A DNA stretch of 64,000 nt, taken from NCBI GenBank assembly GCA_963846925.1, contig CAWJXW010000020.1, positions 248,001-312,000 on the forward strand, read 5' to 3'. Positions 1-6,616 of the stretch are shown piece after piece. The DNA is from JAQBQB01 sp963846925. GTDB lineage: Bacteria; Gemmatimonadota; Gemmatimonadetes; Gemmatimonadales; Gemmatimonadaceae. The first letter of the stretch is position 1; every line of letters begins with the position of its first letter. The notes under the pieces are model-generated. The model searched no databases. It worked only from the letters and a program-made list of their open reading frames with translations, and was not told the DNA's origin. The position numbers were made by a program, and so were the translations under genes.

Positions 1-206
1 ATGAGGACATACCGCGCGTCGGGCCAGGCCTTGATTTGCTCGAGAAGGTCGCGAATCCAGCGGAACACAGTCTGGAGGACGCGGCCGAGGATGGACTGGC
101 GAACCGGCGTCGCGTACGCCGGCTGGCGCACGATGGCCGCGACCGTGTCGTGGATTTGCTTCGCCGTCCACGGTCCGACTGCCGCCTGAGGCGGAAGGAG
201 GATCAT
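1..206 (-). CDS. DUF4129-type protein, N-terminal part (runs off left edge)
   Basis: Only the first 68 residues are inside the window. The ATG at 206 follows a GGGGGAGGG Shine-Dalgarno, 15 nt after the stop of the upstream membrane-protein gene, so the two probably form one operon. The visible part contains WTAKQIHDTVAAIVRQP followed by an Arg/Trp-rich amphipathic stretch (RWIRDLLEQIKAWPDARY). This looks like the N-terminus of DUF4129 membrane proteins, which often sit beside a membrane protein of the neighbouring type. The diagnostic C-terminal DUF4129 domain is outside the window, so the family call is an inference. Confidence 0.6.
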   Translation of the reverse strand, partial: MILLPPQAAVGPWTAKQIHDTVAAIVRQPAYATPVRQSILGRVLQTVFRWIRDLLEQIKAWPDARYVL

Positions 207-221
207 GTGGCCCTCCCCCGG

Positions 222-998
222 CTAGGCGACGGGTCCGGCAGTGGGCGATGTGTCGGTCACCGCCGACGCGAGATACTCGACGTCGAACCCCTCGTTGCGA
301 ACGCGGGCGTCGAAGTAGAGGAGCGTCTCGGTGATCGGGATGATCGGATATACGACGATGGTGAGCGCCGTAGCGAGCACGCTGGTGATCACCTTGCTCG
401 GCTGCAGGTTGATGAGCATCACGGCGCCGACGTTGACGACCGTCGTGAGGATCACGACGAGAATCAATGCACCGAGGATGTGCAGCTTGTTGTTTTTCGA
501 CAAAATGCCCGACCGCCCGAGTGCGGCGAACGCGCCCGTGTCCTCCAGCACAATCGTCTGCCTGACCGCGAAGAATCGCGCGACGAAGTACAGGCCTGGA
601 ACGATGAACAAGACAAACCCGATGGCGATCAGGACGAACGTCACGAGCGGGCCGACGATGAGCGGAAGGATCCGCCGAAAGGTTTGACGAAAGGCCGCGG
701 CGACGTCGATGGGCTCATCCAGATACACGGCCCGCGTGAGCACGGCGGCGGCGCCCCCGGCGAGTCCATAGATCACGATGCTTGCGGCGCCGGTTGCGAA
801 GAGCACACGCATCAGGTTCGCCGTGATCTGATCCGGCGTTTCGGGAACGTTGAGCTGGAAGATCAGCCGGATGGCGAGCCACGGCACATAGATGAGAGCC
901 ATCGCGACCATGAACGGCACCGGCGCGCGGCGGTACACCTGAAACGCCGCGTCGATCAGTTCGGTCGCCGAGCGGGGACGCAGAACGAGGTCGGACAT
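222..998 (-). CDS. Polytopic membrane protein, operon partner of the DUF4129 gene
   Basis: A 258-residue integral membrane protein with about five hydrophobic segments: near residues 30-48, 62-85, 115-150, 175-200 and 205-228. The C-terminus carries LLYFDARVRNEGFDVEYL, a tail typical of the glycerophosphodiester-phosphodiesterase-like membrane domain group found next to DUF4129 genes. I chose ATG 998. The open frame extends 37 codons further upstream, but that stretch translates the octamer repeat array (PVHRSTGPPV) and is not protein-like. No catalytic motif is visible. The function is unknown; a structural or transport role in the envelope is a guess from context. Confidence 0.7.
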   Translation of the reverse strand: MSDLVLRPRSATELIDAAFQVYRRAPVPFMVAMALIYVPWLAIRLIFQLNVPETPDQITANLMRVLFATGAASIVIYGLAGGAAAVLTRAVYLDEPIDVAAAFRQTFRRILPLIVGPLVTFVLIAIGFVLFIVPGLYFVARFFAVRQTIVLEDTGAFAALGRSGILSKNNKLHILGALILVVILTTVVNVGAVMLINLQPSKVITSVLATALTIVVYPIIPITETLLYFDARVRNEGFDVEYLASAVTDTSPTAGPVA

Positions 999-1014
999 GA
1001 CGAGTGGTTTGACA

Positions 1015-1072
1015 GGTGGACCGGTGGACCGGTGGACCGGTAGACGGTACCGGTGGACCGGTGGACCGGTGA
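1015..1072. repeat. Octamer tandem array (GGTGGACC), locus 1
   Basis: Five to six head-to-tail copies of GGTGGACC, interrupted once by a variant (GGTAGACGGTACC) and ending in GGTGAACG. The array begins 16 nt upstream of the membrane-protein start at 998, inside its probable 5' untranslated region. The same unit recurs at 34623-34684 and 43971-44026. Confidence 0.9.
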
Positions 1073-1167
1073 ACGAGCCTGGTTGAACGACTTCATAAGT
1101 TGCGAACACCCGACTCCGTGCGCAACAAACTCGAACCCGCTAGCTCACGGCGCGACTCAAAATGACT

Positions 1168-1204
1168 CGAGCGCCACGAGGGATTCGTTCCCTCGTGGCG
1201 CTCG
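1168..1204. terminator. Strong hairpin, probable terminator of the sigma-factor gene
   Basis: A perfect 15-16 bp stem (CGAGCGCCACGAGGGA and its complement) closes a five-base TTCGT loop. On the minus strand it lies 43 nt after the sigma-factor stop and is followed by a short T-rich stretch (TCATTTT). On the plus strand it is followed by GTCCTTT, so it could act in both directions. Confidence 0.65.
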
Positions 1205-1246
1205 TCCTTTCCAGAGACCAGAGACCTGTGACCAGAGACCTATCGT

Positions 1247-2119
1247 CTACGCCGCCATCCCGTCCTTCAGGACTCCGGCCGTGTCGCTTTCGCGCAGCCG
1301 CTTGAGGGCCCGATCGCGGAGCTGACGCACGCGCTCGCGCGTGACGCCGAGCTCGCGAGCGATCTCCTGTAGCGTCATCGGCCGGTTGCCCTCGAGGCCG
1401 AAGTACAGGATCAACACTCGCCGATCGCGCGGCGGGAGCACCTCGAGCGCGCGGCCGATCGCCTCGCGCCGCGAGTCGCTCTCGATGCCCCCGGGGAGAA
1501 CGTCCTCGTCCTCACCGCGGTCGAGGACCAGCGTCTCGCCGAGCGTCCGGCCGGGCTCTCCCGAAATCGCCGGCTCGTCGAGCGACCGCGTCGGCTGGAG
1601 CAGCGCGACCAGGCCACGCGTCACGTCGAGCGAGAGATCGGCCACGCTGGCGATCTCCTCCTCGTACGGCTCGCGCGACAGGCGCTGGCGGAGCAGCTCC
1701 TGGGCGCGTGATACGCGCGACAGATCCGCCGCTCGGTTCAGGGGCACCTGCACCGTTCGGCTCTGACGCTGCACGGCCGAGTGGAGGGCCTGGCGAATCC
1801 ACCACACCGCGTAGCTGATGAAGTTGACGCCAACGTCCGGGTCGTACTTGTCGGCGGCGCGAACGAGACCCGCGTTGGCCTCGCTCACGAGGTCGCCGAG
1901 CGGCACACCGCGATTCTGGTACTGTTTGGCGACCGAGAAGGCGAAGCGAAGATTCGCACGGATTAGCTCCGAACGGGCAGCGTCGCGCTCGTCATCCGAG
2001 GTGGCGCGGCGCATCTGGCGAGCGAGCTCTTTCTGCTCGTTTGCCTTGAGCACCGGTTCACCCCGTAGCTCTTCTATATAGAGGTCGAGGAGGTCGCGGT
2101 CGTTTGTGGTCGGGTACAT
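1247..2119 (-). CDS. RNA polymerase sigma-70 factor, group 2 (RpoD/SigA-like)
   Basis: A 290-residue sigma factor that would direct core RNA polymerase to promoters. Conserved parts appear in order: region 1.2 (residues about 8-40), region 2 with NLRFAFSVAKQYQNRGVPLGDLV and VNFISYAVWWIRQAL (50-118), region 3 (about 126-195), and region 4 with LGVTRERVRQLRDRALKRLR near 262-281. It lacks the long acidic N-terminus of a housekeeping factor, so an alternative (group 2) sigma is more likely than the primary one. It is monocistronic, with a strong hairpin downstream. No anti-sigma gene is adjacent. Confidence 0.93.
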   Translation of the reverse strand: MYPTTNDRDLLDLYIEELRGEPVLKANEQKELARQMRRATSDDERDAARSELIRANLRFAFSVAKQYQNRGVPLGDLVSEANAGLVRAADKYDPDVGVNFISYAVWWIRQALHSAVQRQSRTVQVPLNRAADLSRVSRAQELLRQRLSREPYEEEIASVADLSLDVTRGLVALLQPTRSLDEPAISGEPGRTLGETLVLDRGEDEDVLPGGIESDSRREAIGRALEVLPPRDRRVLILYFGLEGNRPMTLQEIARELGVTRERVRQLRDRALKRLRESDTAGVLKDGMAA

Positions 2120-2247
2120 CGGTCAATCACCCCCGGCGCCCGCGGCGCCGAACCTAAAGTCATACAGTAGTACAACCTTATGCGTCGCTAGTTCATCCGC
2201 GTGGGCCACTTTTATCCGGACAACCCCGGATTTGGCGCCCCCCGCTC

Positions 2248-2589
2248 TCACTCTCGCACGTGTGCAGCCAATCGCCCACGTCCTCCCTTGGAACGGGCGG
2301 GGGCCGGGACAGGTTCCACCCCCATCAGCCTGCGCAACTCTGCCATGTAGGCTTCGAACACGTCCGGCCGAGCCCGGTAGTAGACAAACTGCCCGTCGCG
2401 CCGAGACTCGACCAGTCCAGCGCCAGCTAACTCCTTGAGATGATGGGAGATAGTAGCTTGCCGGACCGGAAAACACCCGCACAGTCGCTGGCAGCCGACC
2501 TCGGCTTGCTGCGCGATGTGCTGGAGGATTTCAAACCGCCTGGGATCGGCCAAGGCTTTGGCGATCCGCTGAAACTGCTGGGACTCCAC
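2248..2589 (-). CDS. ArsR-family transcriptional regulator
   Basis: A 113-residue winged-helix regulator. ALADPRRFEILQHI opens the fold and RQATISHHLKELAGAGLVESRRDGQFVYY forms the recognition helix and wing. The segment CQRLCGC (about residues 33-39) lies where ArsR/SmtB proteins carry metal-binding cysteines, but its spacing differs from the classic ELCVCDL, so the inducer cannot be assigned. The start is GTG 2589; no in-frame ATG precedes it. An AT-rich dyad at 2623-2636 sits just upstream and suggests autorepression. The C-terminal tail (SKGGRGRLAAHVRE) is basic. Confidence 0.88.
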   Translation of the reverse strand: MESQQFQRIAKALADPRRFEILQHIAQQAEVGCQRLCGCFPVRQATISHHLKELAGAGLVESRRDGQFVYYRARPDVFEAYMAELRRLMGVEPVPAPARSKGGRGRLAAHVRE

Positions 2590-2622
2590 TGGCTGCTCAT
2601 ACTCCCGAAATCGTACGATCTA

Positions 2623-2636
2623 TAGATAAGCATCTA
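2623..2636. promoter_or_regulatory. Candidate ArsR operator (inverted repeat)
   Basis: A perfect dyad, TAGAT-aagc-ATCTA, in an unusually AT-rich island 34-47 nt upstream of the ArsR start. ArsR proteins commonly bind short AT-rich dyads over their own promoter, so autoregulation is inferred from position and symmetry. Confidence 0.5.
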
Positions 2637-2719
2637 ATTGATTGGCGCAAGAGGCGCCCAGAGCCGGCGCGTTTCGCCGCTGGTCCGCTCGGCGCTCGGA
2701 AACTACAGCAACGGCAAAG

Positions 2720-2747
2720 TGGCGTTCCGCGAGTTTGCGGAACGCCA
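2720..2747. terminator. Hairpin downstream of the alpha/beta hydrolase
   Basis: A perfect 11-bp stem (TGGCGTTCCGC / GCGGAACGCCA) around a six-base loop, 30 nt after the hydrolase stop on the minus strand. It separates that operon from the ArsR gene. Only a short ACTTTG follows, so termination strength is uncertain. Confidence 0.55.
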
Positions 2748-2776
2748 TCTTGCAGTTCAGCTCGGCTAATGCCGCC

Positions 2777-3676
2777 TTAGGCGGCGCGGCTCCGGGTCCT
2801 CGAGGAGACGCGGTTCAAGTAGAAGAGTTCGATGTGCTTCGCGACGTAGTCGAGGTGCTCCTCGACGGCGAAGTGCCCCGCCTCGAGACGGTGTATTTCG
2901 GCGGACGGAAGGTCGGCGAGGTAAGCATCGCCGCCGGCGGGGGTGAAGAACATGTCTCCCTGCCCCCAGAAAATGAGAGTCTCCGGCTGCCGTTCGCGAA
3001 GGAGCGCCTGCCACCGAGGGTAGAGCGGCACGTTCGTGCGATAGTCGTAGAACAAGTCGAAGTGCAAGCGCTCCGCGTGCGGCCGTCGCAAAAGCGCGAT
3101 GTCCGACTCCCACGAGTCCGGGCTCACGAGCTCCGGGCGATTCGACCCATGCAGATAGATCGCCTTGATCGTGTCGCGCGCGAGAAGAGCACGCAGTGGG
3201 GCCTCGGTCTCCTCGGTGCGCTCCTTCCACAGCGCTCGGAGGCCCGTCCACGCGGTACTGAAACCGACCTCGTACGCGTTCGAGTTCTGGACGATCAGCC
3301 ACTCGAGCGCCTCGGGGTTTTCTTCCACCAACCGAAATCCCACGGGGCCGCCGTAGTCCTGGACGAACAGGCCGAAGCGCTGAAATCCTTTCACGGTGAG
3401 AAACCGGCCAATGACCTCCGCGATTCGGTCGAACGTGTAGGCGAAGGTCCCAGGGTCGGGTGTGTCACTCAGACCAAAGCCGGGGTAGTCCGGGGCGATG
3501 AGGTGAAAACGGTGGCTCAGCGCGCGAATCAGGTCGCGGTGCTGGTGCGACGACGACGGGAAGCCGTGCAGCAGCACGAGCTTGGGATTCGCGCGATCGC
3601 CTGCCTCGCGATAGGCCACGTCGATACCGTCGACGGCGATGCTCCCGTATTCGACGGAGTTGGTTTCGTTCGACAA
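2777..3676 (-). CDS. Alpha/beta hydrolase with Asp nucleophile (haloalkane dehalogenase/epoxide hydrolase-like)
   Basis: A 299-residue alpha/beta-fold hydrolase. The oxyanion motif HGFP is at 37-40. The nucleophile elbow VQDYGG places Asp at about 107, where esterases would have Ser. GQGD supplies the acid near 240 and GHFAVEEH the base near 270. An Asp nucleophile is typical of haloalkane dehalogenases and epoxide hydrolases. The halide-binding residues cannot be confirmed by eye, so no specific enzyme is named. The gene starts 52 nt after the anti-sigma stop, so the ECF pair may control it. The last residues are basic (RTRSRAA). Confidence 0.85.
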   Translation of the reverse strand: MSNETNSVEYGSIAVDGIDVAYREAGDRANPKLVLLHGFPSSSHQHRDLIRALSHRFHLIAPDYPGFGLSDTPDPGTFAYTFDRIAEVIGRFLTVKGFQRFGLFVQDYGGPVGFRLVEENPEALEWLIVQNSNAYEVGFSTAWTGLRALWKERTEETEAPLRALLARDTIKAIYLHGSNRPELVSPDSWESDIALLRRPHAERLHFDLFYDYRTNVPLYPRWQALLRERQPETLIFWGQGDMFFTPAGGDAYLADLPSAEIHRLEAGHFAVEEHLDYVAKHIELFYLNRVSSRTRSRAA

Positions 3677-3728
3677 CTGACGCTCCTGGAGAAGTATTCC
3701 CCAGTTAGCGTCGCCCGCCGGCGAAATC

Positions 3729-3977
3729 TTACCTCGAGCCTTCGTCCTGCGGGTCCCGCGGGTCCCGCGGGTCCCGCAGCGCCGCCAGCAGGCCCTCCAT
3801 GTCTTCGCGACACGCCGCGCAGTTGCTCATGTGGGTGATGAACTCGTGGTACTTGGCGGTCAGCGGTTCGCCTCGGCTCACGAGCTCGCAGTAGGCATCC
3901 ATCAGCTCGCCGGCCTCGTTGCATCCGGGGTCATGGTGCGCGCTGCCGAGCAGGCGATCCAGATCGATGTCCCTCAT
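3729..3977 (-). CDS. Zinc-finger (ZAS) anti-sigma factor, small soluble form
   Basis: An 82-residue protein with HMSNCAAC at about 49-56, the H-x3-C-x2-C zinc-binding motif of ZAS anti-sigma factors. These proteins bind their partner ECF sigma and hold it inactive. Its ATG overlaps the sigma stop as ATGA, so translation is coupled and the partner is obvious. There is no membrane segment, so sensing would be cytoplasmic or act through another protein. The C-terminus (RDPRDPRDPQD) is encoded by three tandem 9-bp units at 3751-3777, a likely slippage site. Confidence 0.85.
   Translation of the reverse strand: MRDIDLDRLLGSAHHDPGCNEAGELMDAYCELVSRGEPLTAKYHEFITHMSNCAACREDMEGLLAALRDPRDPRDPQDEGSR
3751..3777. 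repeat. Three tandem copies of GGGTCCCGC inside the anti-sigma gene
   Basis: Three perfect head-to-tail 9-mers encode the repeated Arg-Asp-Pro tail of the anti-sigma factor. Copy number can change without breaking the frame. Confidence 0.9.
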
Positions 3978-4606
3978 TGCCCGACTCCTCCGTCGATGTG
4001 CCCGGACTCCTCGAGAGCGCGCCGGAGCTTGACGCGCGCGTCGTGCAGCGTCTTGTAGATCGCGCCACGCGTCGTTCCGAGGCGTTCCGCGAGCACATCG
4101 GTCGGGACTTCTTGCATGGTCACGCTCTGAAAGATGAACCGCTGTCTCTCGGTGAGCTGCTCGTCGATCGCGCGCCGAAGCGCCGCGAGCAGTTGCCGCT
4201 GCTCGATGGCCTGGAGCGCGGGAGGCGCCGCGTCGGGGAGCCGATCCCAGATCGATTCGTCGATTTCGACCTTGCGGTTCCGCCATGCAAGGCGGCGAAG
4301 GCGTGACGAGGTCTCGAGGATCGCGAACTTGCTGGCCCATGTCGTGAACCGGGCGGCGCCGCGATACGACTCGAGCTTCGCAAGGATCGCCAAGAGAGCG
4401 TCGCTCGCCGCCTCGACGCAGAGGTGGTCCAGCTCATCGAGCGCGCGCGCCGGGACCGTGGCGCGCCGGCGCAGGGCCTCACCTCGCGCTGTGCGAAGCA
4501 ATACTGCATGCAAACGTGCGACCGCGTCCTCGCGCGCCGCGCCGCCGGGCTGCAGATCGCGGATCCACTCCGCCGATTCCTCGTCGAGAACGAGCGTGTT
4601 CGTCAT
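3974..4606 (-). CDS. ECF-type RNA polymerase sigma factor
   Basis: A 210-residue extracytoplasmic-function sigma factor. Region 2 includes LESYRGAARFTTWASKFAI (about residues 95-113), which melts and reads the -10 element. Region 4 includes LTERQRFIFQSVTMQEVPTD and a helix-turn-helix, LAERLGTTRGAIYKTLHDAR. Its stop overlaps the start of a ZAS anti-sigma gene, and an alpha/beta hydrolase follows as a likely third operon member. Upstream it diverges from a response regulator across 154 bp that hold a perfect 28-bp palindrome. Confidence 0.93.
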   Translation of the reverse strand: MTNTLVLDEESAEWIRDLQPGGAAREDAVARLHAVLLRTARGEALRRRATVPARALDELDHLCVEAASDALLAILAKLESYRGAARFTTWASKFAILETSSRLRRLAWRNRKVEIDESIWDRLPDAAPPALQAIEQRQLLAALRRAIDEQLTERQRFIFQSVTMQEVPTDVLAERLGTTRGAIYKTLHDARVKLRRALEESGHIDGGVGQ

Positions 4607-4690
4607 ACGAATGTGGGGCTCAAACTAGTCGGGTCGCGTCTCGCTGTGCGAGCGATCACCAATCAGGACAGCCGCCGAAGAGGCGGGGTG

Positions 4691-4718
4691 CCAAAAATTA
4701 GAGCGCTCTAATTTTTGG
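4691..4718. promoter_or_regulatory. Perfect 28-bp palindrome between ECF sigma and response regulator genes
   Basis: The left half CCAAAAATTAGAGC is followed immediately by its exact reverse complement, with no spacer. It lies 85 nt upstream of the ECF sigma start and 42 nt upstream of the response-regulator start, in an otherwise GC-rich divergent region. Position and symmetry suggest an operator for a dimeric regulator. A back-to-back terminator is less likely, because no gene ends here and the stem has no loop. Confidence 0.6.
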
Positions 4719-4760
4719 AGACCCTGGCGCGGGCTCGGTCAATCGTTCAGCTTTCGCGGC

Positions 4761-5486
4761 GTGAACGAGCGCCCCCTCCACGTCCTCCTGGTCGAAGACG
4801 AAGATGCCGTGCGGCGCGCGTTTGCACGCGCTATGACGGCCGATGGCTTCACTGTGGATGAGACGGATTCGGCGGAATCCGCGCTGACGCTCGCGAACCG
4901 CGCGGCCTACGACATCATCGTGCTGGACATGAGCCTGCCCTCGCGGGACGGCGTCTGGTTCATCGAGGAGCTCCGTTCGCAGGGCTTCGAGACGCCGATC
5001 ATGGTCAGCTCGGGGCGCGGCGGTGACGCCGACGTCGAGGGAGCACTCGACGCAGGCGCCGACGAATACGTCATCAAGCCCGTGTCGGCGACCACGCTGT
5101 CGGCTCGTGTCCGAGCGCTCGCCCGCCGCGCGGCCCGCTCGGCCAAGCGCGCGGCCGTCGGCGACCTCGAGCTCCACGCCGAATCGCACACCGCGTCCGG
5201 CTCGCTCGGCTCGACCAGCCTCACGGCGAAAGAGTTCGCGCTCCTCAGTCTCTTCGTGGAACAGCCGCGGCGACTCCTATCGCGCGACGATCTGCTCCAA
5301 GCCGTGTGGGGGTATTCGTTCGACCCGGAGACGAGCGTCGTCGATGTCGCCATGCATCGACTGCGTCAGAAGCTCGCCAAGGTCACCGATCAGATCGCGA
5401 TCGAGTCGCGCCGCGGAGCGGGGTTCATGCTCGTGGCGACGTTCGCGGCGACGCCGCCCGGACCATCCCCGTCAAACCCGGCCTAG
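4761..5486 (+). CDS. OmpR/PhoB-family response regulator
   Basis: A 241-residue regulator. The receiver domain (about 5-120) has the acidic pair in LLVEDED, the phosphoacceptor Asp56 in VLDMSLP and the conserved Lys in YVIKP. A winged-helix effector domain follows (about 140-232), with LTAKEFALLSLF, RRLLSRDDLLQAVWG and VDVAMHRLRQKL. The start is GTG 4761. No histidine kinase gene is adjacent, so its partner is unknown. Its stop interlocks with the stop of the convergent membrane protein gene in a shared CTAG. Confidence 0.92.
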   Translation: MNERPLHVLLVEDEDAVRRAFARAMTADGFTVDETDSAESALTLANRAAYDIIVLDMSLPSRDGVWFIEELRSQGFETPIMVSSGRGGDADVEGALDAGADEYVIKPVSATTLSARVRALARRAARSAKRAAVGDLELHAESHTASGSLGSTSLTAKEFALLSLFVEQPRRLLSRDDLLQAVWGYSFDPETSVVDVAMHRLRQKLAKVTDQIAIESRRGAGFMLVATFAATPPGPSPSNPA

Positions 5487-6523
5487 ATCACCCTCTCGAC
5501 GACGCGCCGAATCAGCTCGTCGAGTGGAATCTTGGTGAGGGCCAGCGGAATGAACGGCGCGGCCAGCAGGGCCGCGTGGGCGATCAACACCGGTAGGCTC
5601 AGGGGCAGGAGCCGGATGCTGTTCACGACCTGATACGAGTTCGAAAGGTCGGCCAGCGATTGGATGTCCGACGAACCGACCAAGCCCGTGGTCTGCGTGC
5701 TCGGGTCGATCATCCACTTTTCGCGGAACCCGTCGACGTACCGCGTCGCGAGGCCGCCGTAGTCGACCGAGCCCGTGATGCGAACACGGATGAGCGCTAT
5801 CGAGAAGAAGGTCAGCGGCAGAATGGAGAGGAGTGTCATGAACACCGGCACGATCCACATCTCCTGAGCGAAGCTGTCCAGGCTCGCGCCGGAGTGAAGG
5901 ATGCGCCCGGCGATCCGCGCCGAGAGCGCCGTCGTCTGCGCCAAGAAACCCAGACCGAGCGCGGGCGCGCTCAGAGCGAGGAATCCCAAGCCGCCGGATC
6001 GGTCCGGGTGTAGCGGATTCAGATCGAGCTCGAGCCGCGAGACTCCCCACAGAAATCGATACCAAACGAGAAGCCGATAGTACCAGCGAAGCAGAACGAA
6101 CCGAAACACGTTGAGGCTCACGAACACGTACCACCAGCCACCGACCGTCAGCGAGACGTCGCCGCCCGCGTGATACGACAGGTACCAGACGCCAGGCCGA
6201 AGCGACCAGATCTGGTGCCAGATCCAGCCTGACAGCACCGTGGCGGTGATCGCGAGCGTGATCGCCACGATACCCGAGGTGCGCGCCGCCTCGGCGTGCT
6301 CGACGAGCGCGTTGAAGCGCGCCTCGTCCTTCGGGTTGACTAGCCCTCGTTCCAGGAATGGTCCAACGACATATTGCGAGCGGCAGTGAACGAGCCGGTC
6401 CGCCATGATGAGCAGCGGCAGCGCGACGAGAAGCCGCACCTGCGCGTTGAGGTCCTCGAGGAACGGCTCACGGACCCCGTCGACCGCCCTACCGTCAACG
6501 AGCGTGATGACGAAGAGGGGCAC
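5483..6523 (-). CDS. Polytopic membrane protein, unknown function; start uncertain
   Basis: At least 346 residues with several membrane segments: about 30-40 (LLVALPLLIMADRLV), 85-105, 125-150, 178-200, 225-250 and 312-330. GTG 6523 is the first standard start in frame. However, the frame stays open and protein-like upstream (QWRNALSRPGLTRDLPLV, continuing the same hydrophobic helix) to the stop of the preceding DUF1254 gene. An AGGAGG lies at 6617-6612, and the codon where a start would be expected is ATC (6607). Either the true start is non-standard, or a base was misread. I do not recognise the family. Confidence 0.65.
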   Translation of the reverse strand: MPLFVITLVDGRAVDGVREPFLEDLNAQVRLLVALPLLIMADRLVHCRSQYVVGPFLERGLVNPKDEARFNALVEHAEAARTSGIVAITLAITATVLSGWIWHQIWSLRPGVWYLSYHAGGDVSLTVGGWWYVFVSLNVFRFVLLRWYYRLLVWYRFLWGVSRLELDLNPLHPDRSGGLGFLALSAPALGLGFLAQTTALSARIAGRILHSGASLDSFAQEMWIVPVFMTLLSILPLTFFSIALIRVRITGSVDYGGLATRYVDGFREKWMIDPSTQTTGLVGSSDIQSLADLSNSYQVVNSIRLLPLSLPVLIAHAALLAAPFIPLALTKIPLDELIRRVVERVI

Positions 6524-6616
6524 CCACGCGATGCCGATGACGAGCGGGAGATCTCGCGTCAGCCCGGGACGGGAAAGTGCGTTACGCCACTGACGGAGTA
6601 GCCAGATCGCTCCTCC

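Noticed and set aside
36..1043. A long plus-strand open frame (335 codons) opposite the left membrane-protein gene
   Set aside because: It is antisense to a gene with a recognisable membrane profile and is Arg/Asp/Glu-rich and low complexity, typical of shadow frames in GC-rich DNA. The same applies to many similar long frames across the window.
2777..3676. Calling the hydrolase a haloalkane dehalogenase
   Set aside because: The Asp nucleophile fits, but epoxide hydrolases and other relatives share it and the halide-binding residues cannot be checked by eye.
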